64,000 nt of DNA from NCBI GenBank assembly GCA_963693315.1, contig OY856187.1:74469394-74533393 (forward strand), given 5' to 3'. Source of the DNA: Diogma glabrata (lineage: Eukaryota; Arthropoda; Insecta; Diptera; Cylindrotomidae). The position numbers and the translations under genes are program-made. Shown in pieces: positions 31,322 through 43,865 of this stretch (its first letter is position 1; each line of letters begins with the position of its first letter). The notes beneath the pieces are model-generated. The model ran no database searches. It was not told the DNA's origin and saw only the letters and a program-made list of their open reading frames with translations.

Positions 31322-32190
31322 TTAAAACAAATTTACTAGACTATTAATTAGGGTAAAGCATTCCATTTGTATACGCTGTACAGACAAAGAAGCCCATCTG
31401 CATTCTGTCACTTTGACAGTGAGTAATCTCGACAGTTTTGGTTGTTTGCACGACTTAAAGTATTGCTGATGACTATATTTGTAAAAAACTACGTGATCTG
31501 CAACAGCACGACGATGTTGAAGGGAATCAAGATATGATGTTAAATTTCGATCACTCACAATTCGCATAAAACGCTTTTGATCAGAACCTAAATGAGCTAG
31601 GATGGAAACAGATCCAGCGCCCAAATTTGACAACAATACTCCATTCCGGATCGAACATAGAACTCATAAAAGAGACGTAAAAAATTTTTTACATTTATTG
31701 AGGAGGCCGAGTTTTCTTGACGCCCTGTTTGCAATCACCATTAGAGAGTTAGACATTGAAAATTGTGACCCAATAAACGAATGATTTCACATTAAAATTG
31801 GCTAAATTTTTATCACCTCAATCGGCAACTTCTTTTAGGTCCTCGTTTACCCTTATGGCAGCATCTCCCCGGCTGGCATTTATTCGTGCATTCATTTTGC
31901 CCTTAGAAGAAAGAGGAAGGAATGCGACTTATGCAGAGCACTTTCATCATTGGTACAACTATTGATCTGGTTAATGATTTTAAACAGTTCGTTGATATTG
32001 AAAAAAAAGTGAGGGACAACACTAAACCTGAAGGTACACCAGCGCTAGTTAATTTAAACTCAGAAGAAAAGTCATCCATAGATTCCAAAATGTATCGGTT
32101 AACCAGAAAATTTTGAATCAACTTCACGACTGGGGAATAAAACCGTACGCAACGAGCTAGATCAAGTTGCCATGTTAGAGTTAGAGTCAA
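31322..32190 (-). pseudogene. jockey/R1-like LINE relic
   Basis: Minus-strand order is RT then C-terminus. Around 31903-32190 a frame has IQNFLVNRYILES, SSEFKLTSAGVPSG and SLTFFSI, a decayed version of the conserved GVPQGSVLSPTLF region of jockey/R1-type RTs. Around 31322-31700 another has SGMEYC, SDQKRFMRIVSDRN, LQHRRAVADHVVFYKY, the usual C-terminal RT-thumb tail of the same proteins. The material between has been lost or scrambled. Not functional. Confidence 0.8.
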
Positions 32191-33603
32191 TCAAATGCTT
32201 TTGAAATGCCTAATATCGATTCGCGTACGTTTCACGATCTTTATCGAAAATGTTAAATCCTATAGCTTACACAAAATTTTGTGGTAAATTTTAAAATATA
32301 AAAAGATTATACTTAATTATAATTTTATTTCATGTCTAAAACAATAACGCTAATCTTTGAGATTTTTGTATTAAATTTCTAGACATTACGATGTATGAAT
32401 TCATAGGATGAGAGAATATTTCGTCAACATGTTAAGTCAACATTCTAATCAACATCCTAGGTCACGAGTGTAAACTGTAAAGTCATCATTGATTAATGTC
32501 AATTAATCTCAATTAATGTCAATTAATGTCAATGCGAAACTAATATCTGACTCAAGGTCAATTTATTGCTATATTTTAATTAGGAAATATAGACACCTTT
32601 AGTTTCTTAATTAGAAGTTAACTTAATTTTCAAAATTATTGTCCTTGTTTGCATCGTTATTACTTATTATCATTAATTTCAAAAATACTGACAAAACATC
32701 CGATATTCATTGCCCGATTGATTCTCGCCATATGCAAAAAACAATTAACCTTGCCAATTGTCATATGCAAAAAAAATAGATTGGCGTTTTTGATTAAATT
32801 TTTAAAAACATTTTTTATATGCAGTTTTATATTTCAAGATGGCGTTAAATATTTTTTAAATATTTTTTTTGTACGAATAAACCGCAAACGATTTTTACGA
32901 TTCAAAAATTGTGCGTAAAGCAGACGTTTTTTTCCTATTGAAATAACAATGCCTAAAATTACTATTTTACGCCCTAAAGCGTAAATATTTTTGATAACAT
33001 CAAACGAACTCAAAAGAACAATAGTACATTATGATGCAAGGACGTAAAGCTAAAGATTTTGGACGTATGTGGAGTTTGCAAATCGAGGCGCTAGCCGAGA
33101 TATGTACCCACATTAAGTCCAAAATAGCTTACGTCCGTGCGTCATATACTATTTTTTATTCGCCACAAGCAAAATATTTAAAAAAAAAATTGTTTATTCT
33201 AAATCAAAATTATAAATTTGCATAAATTTTGAAATAAAAATATGTTGAACAAGTAACCTTTGACAAAATATTTGTTATTTTTTCCAAATTATTGTACCAT
33301 GACAACAAATAATAACAATAATTTTAATTGGATTATGAAATTTTGAATTTAATGATTGCTTTGATAAATATTTCTATTTTTTATAGAATTTAAACAAATT
33401 CAAATGTTGTTTTACTTTTTTGGACGTAACTATGACAACAAAGTATATGGTTAAAAAGTGACACTTTACGGCTGCAAATCACAGTAATAAAGTACCACTT
33501 TAATATGTAAGCGAATAAAAAATACACTATGGATATTTCCAAAATATACATATATTCACAAACATATATATTTTGTGAAATTTTGTTTTGAGAAAATTGT
33601 TTA
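32191..33603. other. Intergenic AT-rich interval with dispersed repeats
   Basis: Holds four near copies of TCAATTAATG (32490-32530). A stretch at 32525-32600 is related to 40043-40110 beside the decayed Gypsy element. A block at 33085-33380 is related to 45390-45610 within the nan intron. ORFs of 60-90 codons here show no domain. Confidence 0.5.
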
Positions 33604-33611
33604 ATCTAAGC

Positions 33612-33989
33612 CAGGGGTGCCCAGAAATCATGGAAGAGATGGCCAAAAATTTACAAGAACAAGAATGACTGGCCGCACGGAAAAAAAAACTAAATAAACA
33701 GTATAAATTATGTTAAGATTTTTTATTCAAATTAAGTCGCGAACATTAAATTCTTGTGTAGTATTACTAATTCTTAGTTCGTTTTTCAAATTAATGTCAG
33801 TTAGTCTATTTCTATAGGAATTTGTTAGGAATATTTAAGTTTGAATTGAGTACGTACCAAAATATTGTACTTTTAAAACGGAACTTATTATTATTGTGGT
33901 ATTTGCTATTTTTATAATATTTTTACTGGCCGCACCAAATCATAAAACTGGCCGCATGCGGCCAGATGGCCGCAGTTTGGGCACCGCTG
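33612..33989. mobile_element. hAT-type MITE, 378 bp
   Basis: Starts CAGGGGTGCCCAG and ends TTTGGGCACCGCTG, with the 8-bp duplication ATCTAAGC on both sides (33604-33611 and 33990-33997). The right end is rich in GGCCGC words: CTGGCCGCATGCGGCCAGA is itself palindromic. No coding capacity. A second copy lies inverted at 63876-64000. Confidence 0.92.
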
Positions 33990-33997
33990 ATCTAAGC

Positions 33998-35010
33998 ATT
34001 TTTTGTTTGTTTGTAATTGGTTGCTAAAGAAATATAGCAAAAAAATTAACAAAATATTACGTGAATTTAACAATTTTCTCAAGAAATATTTTACAAAAAA
34101 TATGCATGTACTTAGCAATACGATAGATCAAATGAAACTGAAAAACAAAATGTTTTAAATAAATAAATATAGAAGTTTAAAAAAAAGTTGGTTGCTATAG
34201 AAATTTAGGAAAATAATTATCAAACGAAAAAGTGCTTGGATTAAACAATTTTCTCAACAAACATTTTACTATTTTGTGTAAATATATGTGTTTTAATTTA
34301 TGCAAATAATACAAAATCTTCCTCGTACAAAAAATCTCGTACGTAATTCGGGCATAAGGTATCGTTTTTGAAAAAAGATCTACTTTACGCCCTTAATAAT
34401 TAAATAGCTATTATATTGAGTTTAAATTTCAAAATGTCGCTATAAGTTCACGATTTTTTCTGTGCTAAAAAACAAGCAGGCTTACAATATCGGGGGTTTT
34501 GATACTGACCAAGCACAACACTAATTGTCGTTTTCTTTTTGCCAGAGCAAAAAATGTGATTTTTTTTCGTAAAAAGAATATGAAAAAATTTGATCTAGCT
34601 TTGTAGTTGTGTTTGTGAACTGTCATTTAATGTTTTTGTAATTAATAGTATTTAATTAAATAATTTTTTATTAATTTTTATTTTAAAACACGATTTAATA
34701 AACAAAACATTTATTTAAACAATACCTATTTCACTTTAAAAAAATAATAATAAGTAAATGGCGTCTTGTTCGTTTACTAATTTTGACAGAGGTGTAAATG
34801 TATTTGTGCAACTCTATTGTATTTAGAACTTGCCTTACAAAAAAATCTAGATTCAGAAAAATATTTTTAGGGCAAAAAAGATCACTTTTTTTGTGAAATA
34901 GAATACGAAATGTTAAAAAAAACTTGATCTGAGAGAAAAAATGGGCGTGTCATAGCAATTTTGTGGCAAAAAGAAAACGACGAATTTTGTTTGTTCAAAC
35001 TTAACAAGTA
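33998..35010. other. Intergenic AT-rich interval with an imperfect inverted repeat
   Basis: GTCGTTTTCTTTTTGCCA near 34528-34546 is mirrored by TGGCAAAAAGAAAACGAC near 34964-34982, about 440 bp apart, with weaker inner similarity. This suggests an old inverted-terminal element. No gene seen. Confidence 0.45.
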
Positions 35011-35241
35011 TTATAATAAATTTCACTGAGAAGTTAAAATAAAATCGCCAATTTCTTGTTAACTAATAGTTTTTATTTACTATATACGTATTTCGAAAGC
35101 TATGCTTTCATCGACAGTAGTATATATCAAAAGAGTTTTGATATATACTACTGTCGATGAAAGCACAGCTTTCGAAATACGACTATTAGTTTACAAGAAA
35201 TTGGCGCTTTTATTTTAACTTATCAGTGAAATTTATTGTAT
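35011..35241. mobile_element. Fold-back element, long near-perfect hairpin
   Basis: The left arm runs from AATAAATTTCACTGAGAAG through GCCAATTTCTTG and CGTATTTCGAAAGC to ATATATCAAAA; the right arm is its reverse complement back to TGAAATTTATTGT. Arms are each about 110 bp with few mismatches and almost no loop. The outer sequence also matches the dispersed repeat at 16276-16320. No ORF. Confidence 0.85.
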
Positions 35242-38200
35242 CAGTTAGATTTTTAGAGACAAACAAATTTTTCACGCAAATTCTTTTTTTATGAAAACGG
35301 AACAAACCGCGTCCCGTACATAATAGCGTCGGGACACATGACATTCAACTATAAAAGTGGTTTGTCCCGTTCAACAAGGGATAGTTGCCAAATCTAATAC
35401 AAATATGTATATTGCTACAGCGTGACGGTGACGAAAGCTCATGAGATTTTACTTATCCATAGATCATTCAACGCGTCTAGTTAGTTTTCACTGCTGGCCA
35501 TGCACAACACATTGTACATATAGCTAATACAATTATAGATAGCGTTACGGTAAATTATTAACACTAAGAACGAAACAAGAGAAAAAATGTTATTAAAATA
35601 GGTTATTTTTACTTCGTGATTTAATAATCCCATTTATTGTTGGTCTATTCGTATCTATGACTGTGCTTTTATTATGTGACCATATATGACACAGTTCCTT
35701 AAACATACGTTTGAATTTAATCCTTTCATATTCTAATACTAGGGGGTATGCCGCAGGCTCACTCCCCTCCCCTCTTTCCTTCCACCTCCACCCGTACACC
35801 AACTCGCTCTTCCTTTTTGCATCCGACTTTTGTACAACCTCTATCCTTCACAATCTAACCTCTAACCTATTCTGTATGCACCTTTTTCTTAACTAATTTT
35901 TTATTTTTTAATACATTGTGAAGTGTACTATAAATTTGTATACGAAATATATTTCCAAATTGTTTCGTTAGTCAAGTTCAAGCACACAAAAACTATGCTG
36001 AGCACGCAGAAAGTATGCAGAAACTACGCAGAAAATTTGCAAAAATAATGATGGAAAATGACTATTACATATTTGATTTTTAGCACTACCTGTATATATA
36101 TCATTAATTATATTTTTAATATCGAGATGATGATAATTAGAATGAAACGACTAAAAGAAAATAACAATAATTTTCAAAAAAAATACAATATCGATAATAA
36201 ACTACACTATCGATAACTGCATAAACAAATTAAAAAATTTTAGCTGTAGTACAATGAGAAATTCCATTGACAATTTTTAAAATTATTCAAGTTGTGTGTA
36301 TATCAACAATCCTTTGAAAGTTTTATGATTTTTTTCTCATGGAGCGCTTTTGCGGTAAATAATGCCCTTATTATAAATACCATTTACCAACTTTGTATAG
36401 TAAGTAGTAGTATAATTTTTTAACCAGCGAATTTTTGACAGATAGGACACAGCAAGAGATAAAAGATGAGACAAAAAGTAAAACAGAGATGTATTATTTA
36501 TTTTGGGATAAATTTGTTTTCAAAAGAATTATATTAGTTAAATTTCTACTTCTAGTTCGTACCATTTGTTTGTTATGATATTTGTTTCCATAGGCGTCGT
36601 TATTTTTATTAAAATTATTTTTAATTATCAAATTTTTGTTACATTGCCTACAAAATCATTAATATTTTTACTAGTTTTTGGTTTTCTATTATAATTGGTT
36701 GAATTTCAATAGTTATTTATTAATTTTATGCGTTTTTTTTGTCCATTTCAATAGGACCCCAATAGTTTTTTTTAATATTTTAATCGAGACACTGAATGTG
36801 CAAACAATATGCGCATGTGCAAACAATATGCGCATAACAAACAAATTTCGTGTTCGCTGGCAAAAAAATTCTACTATACTATTTAATGTATAAATTATTT
36901 CTAAAAAAATAGAATGTTCTATGAAACTTTAGAAATTTACATTCTACCTATAGAAAATAGAAAAAAATGAAAAAAGAAGAAAACAACAACGAAAAGTTTA
37001 AAAAACCAAATAATCACGTAACATTTCCCCAATAAAAAACTGAAGAAAATATTGCAGATGTCGTAAAATCCTGTCGTATGCATTCTAAATTTTACTTCGT
37101 AATGACGTCACACTGTTTTATTGTGTATTTAAACTATATTTTAATCCTTTTGTGATGAAGATGCCAACTCATATTGAAAGTTTCAAATTGTTTCATATTG
37201 ATACTACTTAAAATAGTAGTTTTTGATTGTCCTTATTTTATTTCACAGGAACGAAATTATGGAAAATAATGATCGGAAAACCACTACTATATGATTTTGA
37301 GCACTGCCTATGAAAAAAATAATTAATTTTCTTGTTAACATCGAAATGAATATTATTTGAACGAAACGGGAAAAGACAGTAGCAATAACTTTAAAAAACT
37401 ACATTATCGATCAATTTAAAACCCCTAAAACGAAATTTGTATGTATTTATAAATAAAAAACCAATAATTTTAATGTTAAAAAAAACAATAGAAAAATGTA
37501 ACACGCCAGGAACTGAGCTCTCGGCCATTGCAATGTGAGCGTTACGCTCGTAGTAGAGGGATAGACTCACGGTTATTATATTATGGAATGGAATGGAATT
37601 CTAGTGTTACCAAAATCAAAAGACTCATTACATTCAAAAGAATGTTCTGCTAACGCAGATCTAAACTGGGCATTAGCTTATCTACTTCTTGTAATTTTGG
37701 CACTCCCATATATATTTGTAAATGATAGTTGACATTTGAAACCAATGAGCTTTTCTTCGAGTAGTTTTTGAAGTACTGTATCCGCTAAAATTGAAGATAA
37801 AGGATTCCATATCGTAAGGCCTTAGTTCTGTATGTAAAAGTGATAATTGTTTTCAAAGTAACCATATTATCTATAATACAAGCATCATACATTTCAAGGA
37901 AGTCCGATTGGGAAAAAATAGTGACAATAATTTTTTCAATAATGACTTCTTTAGCCATCTCAATAGGTGACATCAATTGAAACTAATATTTATTCGTCTT
38001 TAAGTGTCAGTTTATATAATCTGGTGGCTTTTGGTGGTGGTGATAGGATTAAGAATATTACAACATATCTTCGAGAAATTATAAGCAGGGGAATTAATCC
38101 TTGACGCAACACAACGGGAGGAAAGAGAATATCAGGAATGTGAATTTTAGAAAAGCATATGCTCGGGGTGCGATAGAACTAATAACTTTTAGAAAAATTA

Positions 38201-38889
38201 TTTGTGATCTACTATGTTTTTTTTGAACAATTTATCAATATTTGAATGGTTTCGTTAGTGATCTTCTTTGTGGGATCATTATCTAATGGCTTGTATGTGT
38301 TAGTATCCGCCAATAAATTATTCGTTAGTTAAGGCTCATACTCCGGTGAGACTTCCGTCTTCGTCCGAATTTCTACATACCCTTCCCCTCCGTTCGAATT
38401 CGCAGTTTGCGCCTTATTCTCAAAAATGTCAAAATATTTTCAACCCACTTCTCAACCCACTTGTGTAAGAACATAATTATTTAAAACATTCCGAAGTACA
38501 TCTGATACTCTTCCGGTAAACCGTATTAAATCCTTTGATAATTTTTTTTCCATTGTTTTACCTATTTATGAAAATTAAAAAAGAATTAAACGAAAAACAA
38601 TTGGAAAATGAACAATTTGAATGAAAAAGAAAATTTATGCTGACCGTGGAGTTCTTTCGTGGCACGAGCCGTTGGTTTTTAATACAAAAATAAACTCGAA
38701 ACGTGGAGTTGGTTGTCAGTGAGTTGTAGAGCTGTTATTTTTGAGTTTGTGTTCAAATTAAATTATGGACTTTTAGAATTATTGAATTCAATTAAATTAA
38801 TTCAATGAAGTTAGTTTGCAATTAAAGTGATCTCCTATTGAAATGTAAATAAACAATAGAATGGTGTTTTATATTTTTTTGAATAAGAA
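35242..38889. other. Long gene-poor AT-rich interval
   Basis: No gene supported over about 3.6 kb. A C-rich patch at 35755-35830 (TCACTCCCCTCCCCTC) overlaps a 69-codon minus frame of unknown origin. A 19-bp direct repeat ATGTGCAAACAATATGCGC occurs twice in tandem at about 36796-36833. The final 250 bp may be the leader of the decayed Gypsy that follows. Confidence 0.4.
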
Positions 38890-39970
38890 TTAGAAAATCA
38901 AATGTAGCTCAAACGAAAATAAAAGCCACATTCATCGAGATTGCAATGAACAACGACGAATTTTCTGTTTCTGTTGTGGAAAAGATGACACCTATCTTCC
39001 CAACTGCCGTCGTTGTCAGGAAAACCATCGAGGGAACGGGGTACCAAACTCACTTCCTCGCTCCCACAACTCTTAGAACAGGCTCTCGAATCGGACATAA
39101 CCTCTCTTTAAATTTCAGACACCAATACTACTCTTTCAGTTCTAGAAATCAACATTCAACCAACTCTCCCAACTTAAAAGGCATCTACCATACTCTCTAT
39201 CCTAACTGTGATGGAAAATGTTTCTCCTGTGGAATCAACATGAGATCCAAGTAGCGTAATAACTCCACCTGTTCGTTCAAGTCCCATAAACAATACCGAG
39301 CTCAAGATTACTTAGCTGTCAGGCCCAGCATGTTCATTGATGCTATTGGAAATACCAAATCCCCATTGTCGCAAATCATTTCGTTCTAAAACTATCTCTT
39401 CAATTTTTACGCTTTCAATTGATCTAAGGTATCATGCCAAGGTCAAATTATTGAACCAAACCCAGATTGGACTGTTAGACAGTGGAGCCTCTATCTATGT
39501 CATCGGTGTCGCGTTCGCACAAGAAATTTTACAGGCTCACCTTTTTGCTCGTTCCACAGTCAAAATCAAAACTGCAGATGGTACCAGCCAAAAATTTATT
39601 AGCTGTCTCACTACCAAAGTTTCGTCAAAGGGCCAAGAAAAATCGTCTAAAGAGAAAACTGCGTTCACCGTACCTGGTCGACCATTGTACCGGTTCGTAA
39701 GGATTCCCGGACTGTCCAACACACCTTAGACCATGACAAAGTTAATGAATCAGGTGATCCCTCCCCATTTAAGGTCCTGTGTCTTCGTATAAGTAGATGA
39801 TCTTCTGATTGTTACTGATACCTTTTTAAACCATATCGATGCATTGAAAGAATTCGTCAAGTGTCTCATTCACCAAGTGTCACATGCTAACTTGACGATC
39901 AATATTGAGAACAGTCATTTCTTTATCCCAGAGGTTAAAATCATGGGCTACGTAGTAGGTGTTGAGTAGT
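38890..39970 (+). pseudogene. Decayed, internally deleted Ty3/Gypsy element
   Basis: Fragments occur in correct order on the plus strand in different frames. Near 38925-39030, HRDCNEQRRIFCFCCGKDDT continues to NCRRC, a zinc knuckle region. Near 39430-39600, LNQTQIGLLDSGASIYVIG is the protease active site. Near 39793-39968, VDDLLIVTDTFLNHIDALKE and later NSHFFIPEVKIMGYVVG come from the RT palm around the catalytic YxDD. Most of RT, RNase H and integrase are missing. No LTR pair located. Confidence 0.8.
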
Positions 39971-40717
39971 TGGATAAGCTGATAAGCTGTTATTAAAGTG
40001 GTTGAGGTATGAATTTTTGTTTTCGTTTCGATCAATGTGTCAATCAATGCGATACTAATATCTGACGCACAGTGAATTTATTGTTATATTTTGGTTAGGA
40101 ATAAAGACAACATTAGGGGAATTTTAATTTGGAGGGCTTTTTTGTGAGCAATTAAGCTTAAGTACATATATTAGAAATCCTTTGAATTTGGCAATTCGAA
40201 ATCATTTTTCATTTTCTCTAAGACAAACTCCTTTAAAAAACCACCTATTCACTTTATATATGTTTGGAGTCTGGAGCTTACAAAAAGGAAGCTTTTTATG
40301 AATAAAATCAACATGAGATGATTTCACTACAAGTAATACTGTTAATATTATTAAGTTAAAGTTGATTTTCTTTTGGTAATAGACTTGAATTTTTTTGAGT
40401 GTATTAATAACTGAAAATGTAAATCTGAAAAATCTGAATTTTGAGATCCCAGGGAAATTTAATTGAGAATCAATTAATTAAGATTAGTAAAAACCAGTTA
40501 AATCAAAAACATAACCTTTTTTATGGCATCGATATGCATGTCGTATGAAAAAATGCCATAATATTTAAATTTTGACATGTTTTCTAACAGCATCCACTCA
40601 CGAGGGTCAGTCAACAGATTAAAAACTTGAGAACAAAATTATCGAAACTGGAACAGATCCAAGAACGAAGCATAAAAGAAAAACAAATATAGAAAGGTCT
40701 GCCCCAATGTGTTTTGT
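39971..40717. other. Interval between Gypsy relic and long-TIR element
   Basis: No gene supported. The region 40043-40110 resembles 32525-32600 (GCGATACTAATATCTGAC), possibly old LTR sequence of the adjacent relic. Confidence 0.4.
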
Positions 40718-40721
40718 ATAA

Positions 40722-43589
40722 GGGCTATTATTTTGAAAACGTACATTTTTTGTTGATTTTTAAATTTTTGATTTTTAAAAAATCTGAAATTTTGATATAT
40801 TGTTGGCATTGACAAAAGGAAAAAAGTTATTTCTGCTTTTATTTTTTGAGTACTCTGAATCGGAGTTATGCGCGGTTGAATTTTGAGGCTTTTTCACGTA
40901 GTTTTTGGTAATGGTGGCAATGTTTTGTGAATAGGTGCCACAAATTTCATCCGACTTACGTATATTTTTGCAAGTAAAAAGGAAAATAATTGAATAGTTG
41001 AAATAAGTAAGTTTAAAATTAATAACTTTTCTCTTTTCCGCTAGGCGGCGCGTAAAACCTTGGTTTACTTCAAAGCTCATATCTCAAAAAGTATGCTTTT
41101 TTTTTTTTGTTTTTCACAAATTTCAAAGTAAACATATGCAGCTATGAAATTGAGAAATAAAAAGTCAGCAATTCAATATGGATTTTTTCTTGCGATTTTT
41201 TAAAGTTTGGTATATGAAAAATTCACATGTGTTTTTTTATTAAGTTAATAATCCTGTACTAAATGTGGATCTAATAAATTAAACATTTCATATTTTAACA
41301 CCTGCAATAAATTTGAACCATTTTCTGTGCGGTTAAATGGTTAAAAACTTATTCAAAATTAATTTAAGTTATTTGTGGTAAAATAAAGGAATTTAAATTA
41401 TTAAAAGGGTGTGTAAAATGTTTATTCATTTTAAAAAATGTCTATTCAGCCCCTTTTTACTAATTAAAATCTCATTAGAGGCTCATAATTTTAACATTTA
41501 AAATTTCTAATGACGCCCACAAACGGTTTTTGACCAAATTATACTTGCATCCAATCAAAATATATTAAATTGTACCTACCTAATTTTACCTGATTCTACC
41601 TATGTCAAAACTATTTCAAGGGTATATATATATATATATTGATTGGATTGCCTTATAATCAATTATATTCCAAAATATTTAGAAGACATAACGTTTAGAA
41701 AAGATAATAATAGAAATGCCTTTCAAATAGTGTTGTAACTTGTACGGTCTCAAAAATCATCAGCGGACATCAAAAAATGTGAAACTGGTCACACCAGCTG
41801 TTATTCAAAAAGCTGCGACCCTAAATTTTACTTTGCGTGATGACCAGTTTATATGTGAAACATGTCGCACTTATATCTATAAAAATAAGTTAAATTTAAT
41901 TATTTTATTAAAATGAATAAAAATTTCATATGCAACTAATATTTTCTATACAACAGCTTTCATGTTCGGAAACTATCGATAGTGAAATTATTTCTATAAA
42001 TCAGGATGTTGAAAATGTTCCAACGAACGAAAATATTCAAATACCTCCAGCATCTTTAGATCCATCACCAGTTTCGGTTGATACTATATCTCCACCAGTT
42101 CCTGAACTACTTAATGACATTTTAGAAGATATTAACAATGTTCTTGGAAGGTTAGCCGAATCTCCTATCAAACAAAATCATATTACAACAGGAAGTTATA
42201 AAAAAATTGCAAGTGTCACATCGGCAATAAGTCAAAGAATATTTCAAGTAGATTCAGTTAAAGTGTTATCACCAAACGAGGAATGTGAATATACATCATG
42301 GCTTATGAACCTTAAAAAAGAGTTTAAAGATGCCAGCTGTAAATCAAAACAAGTGTTTTTGTTGACAACTCTACCACGTAAATTTTGGTCAAATCAACGT
42401 ATCCAAGATGAATTTAATGCATCAAGACGACTGGTAGAATTCGCCATGGATCTGTTGGAAACAGTAGGTCCTTACAGTTGGCCTCAAAGCAAACAAGTGC
42501 ACAGTTTGTCACAAAATATAGTAAAACAAATTCAAACATACTTCTTATCAGAGGAAATTAGTAGAACAATGCCTGGTCTTAAAGATGTTGTTACTATTAC
42601 AGAAGGATCGACAAAAATTAAGAAATCAAAGCGGTTGGTGTTATGGACCCTCACCGACATCTACGAAATGTTCTTGGAAGAAAACAAAGAACTCAAGGAT
42701 TCCACTGTTTTTTACCGGATAACACTACACCCGATAAAATAATTGCCAAAATGTTTTCTTTTTCTGATGATCATAAATATTTCAATTTAAAGGCAAAAAA
42801 AATATATATAAATTAATTTTTTAATGTATTTATTTATAATATTGATTAAATTATAATGTTTATAGGAAAAATATTTTTTTAATGTTTTTTTCTAATGTTA
42901 GTGTTGGTGATGTTGAAATTATAACAAAATCTTCGATCATTGGGATCTCCAATTCTTATTCTGAATAAAAACCTGTTTCTCAATCAGAAATACACAAAAA
43001 GTGGTTCAAATTTATTGCAGGTGTTAAAATATGAAATGTTTAATTTATTAGATCCACATTTAGTACAGATTATTAACTTAATAAAAAAACACATGTGAAT
43101 TTTTCATATACCAAACTTTAAAAAATCGTAAGAAAAAATCCATATTGAATTGCTGACTTTTTATTTCTCAATTTCATAGCTGCATATGTTTACTTTAAAA
43201 TTTGTGAAAAACAAAACAAAAAAAAGGGACTTTTTGATATGAGCTTTGAAGTAAACCAAGGTTTTACGCGCCGCCTAGCGGAAAAGAGAAAAGTTATTAA
43301 TTTTAAACTTACTTATTTCAATTATTCAATTATTTTCCTTTTTACTTGCAAAAATATACGTAAGTCGGATGAAATTTGTGGCACCTATTCACAAAACATT
43401 GCCACCATTACCAAAAACTACGTGAAAAAGCCTCAAAATTCAACCGCGCATAACTCCGATTCAGAGTACACAAAAAATAAAAGCAGAAATAACTTTTTTC
43501 CTTTCGTCAATACCAACAAAATATCAAAATTTCAAATTTTTAAAAAATATTTGTTTTTTTTTCGATGTACGTTTTCAAAATAATAGCCC
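40722..43589 (+). mobile_element. DNA transposon with about 600-bp inverted terminal repeats
   Basis: The left arm (40722 to about 41330) starts GGGCTATTATTTTGAAAACG. The right arm (about 42994-43589) is its reverse complement and ends CAAAATAATAGCCC; they match closely along their length, including a GCGCCGCCTAGCGG stretch. ATAA flanks both ends (40718-40721 and 43590-43593), a candidate 4-bp target duplication. The unique middle (about 1.66 kb) carries one ORF (41930-42742) plus an upstream open stretch. Superfamily not assigned. Confidence 0.85.
41930..42742 (+). CDS. ORF of the long-TIR element, unassigned family
   Basis: A 270-residue frame from its first ATG; the true start is probably earlier. 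An open stretch at about 41750-41888 encodes FTLRDDQFICETCRTYIYKN, a CxxC-bearing N-terminal piece like those preceding such proteins, and a short intron probably joins them (boundaries not fixed). Seen in the ORF: a Pro/acidic linker (about 20-70), then KSKQVFLLTTLPRKFWSNQR, and near the end FLSEEISRTMPGLKDVV and KKSKRLVLWTLTDIYEMFLE. I recall similar LLTxLP...W and EISRxMPGxKD segments in uncharacterised transposon-like proteins of insects and cnidarians, but cannot name the superfamily. It ends soon after the LWTLTDIYE block, shorter than I would expect, so a truncation is possible. No DDE triad is obvious. Confidence 0.55.
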   Translation: MQLIFSIQQLSCSETIDSEIISINQDVENVPTNENIQIPPASLDPSPVSVDTISPPVPELLNDILEDINNVLGRLAESPIKQNHITTGSYKKIASVTSAISQRIFQVDSVKVLSPNEECEYTSWLMNLKKEFKDASCKSKQVFLLTTLPRKFWSNQRIQDEFNASRRLVEFAMDLLETVGPYSWPQSKQVHSLSQNIVKQIQTYFLSEEISRTMPGLKDVVTITEGSTKIKKSKRLVLWTLTDIYEMFLEENKELKDSTVFYRITLHPIK

Positions 43590-43865
43590 ATAACATTAAT
43601 TACCCTGAAGGTTCAATGTATTCCACATATCATAATAACATATACCTCAAACTATAAAAAAAATGAGTTGAATGTCAGTCATTAGTTGTTTATTGTCCCA
43701 AATTTGTCTATGCACCAAATTTCATTAGGTTGCCTATTTACAATAACAAATTCACCCAATGAAGTTTGATCGATAATAGAACTTAAAAATTTATTTAGTT
43801 TTAAAAAATGCATTGAATATTAGTAAGTAAATGAAATAGTTTTAATCAAAATTCTAAATTAAATA
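43590..43865 (+). other. Upstream region of nanchung
   Basis: 276 bp between the transposon end and the nan start codon. It must contain at least the 5' UTR; no core-promoter motif stands out. The upstream transposon lies unusually close to the gene. Confidence 0.4.

Noticed and set aside
35593..35802. 69-codon minus ORF next to a C-rich patch
   Set aside because: Faintly retroelement-like wording but no motif that can be named.
40775..43583. Two ORFs encoding nearly the same protein on opposite strands (40775-41080 and 43239-43583)
   Set aside because: They are the same sequence in the two inverted arms of the long-TIR element; AT-rich, with no domain and no conserved length.
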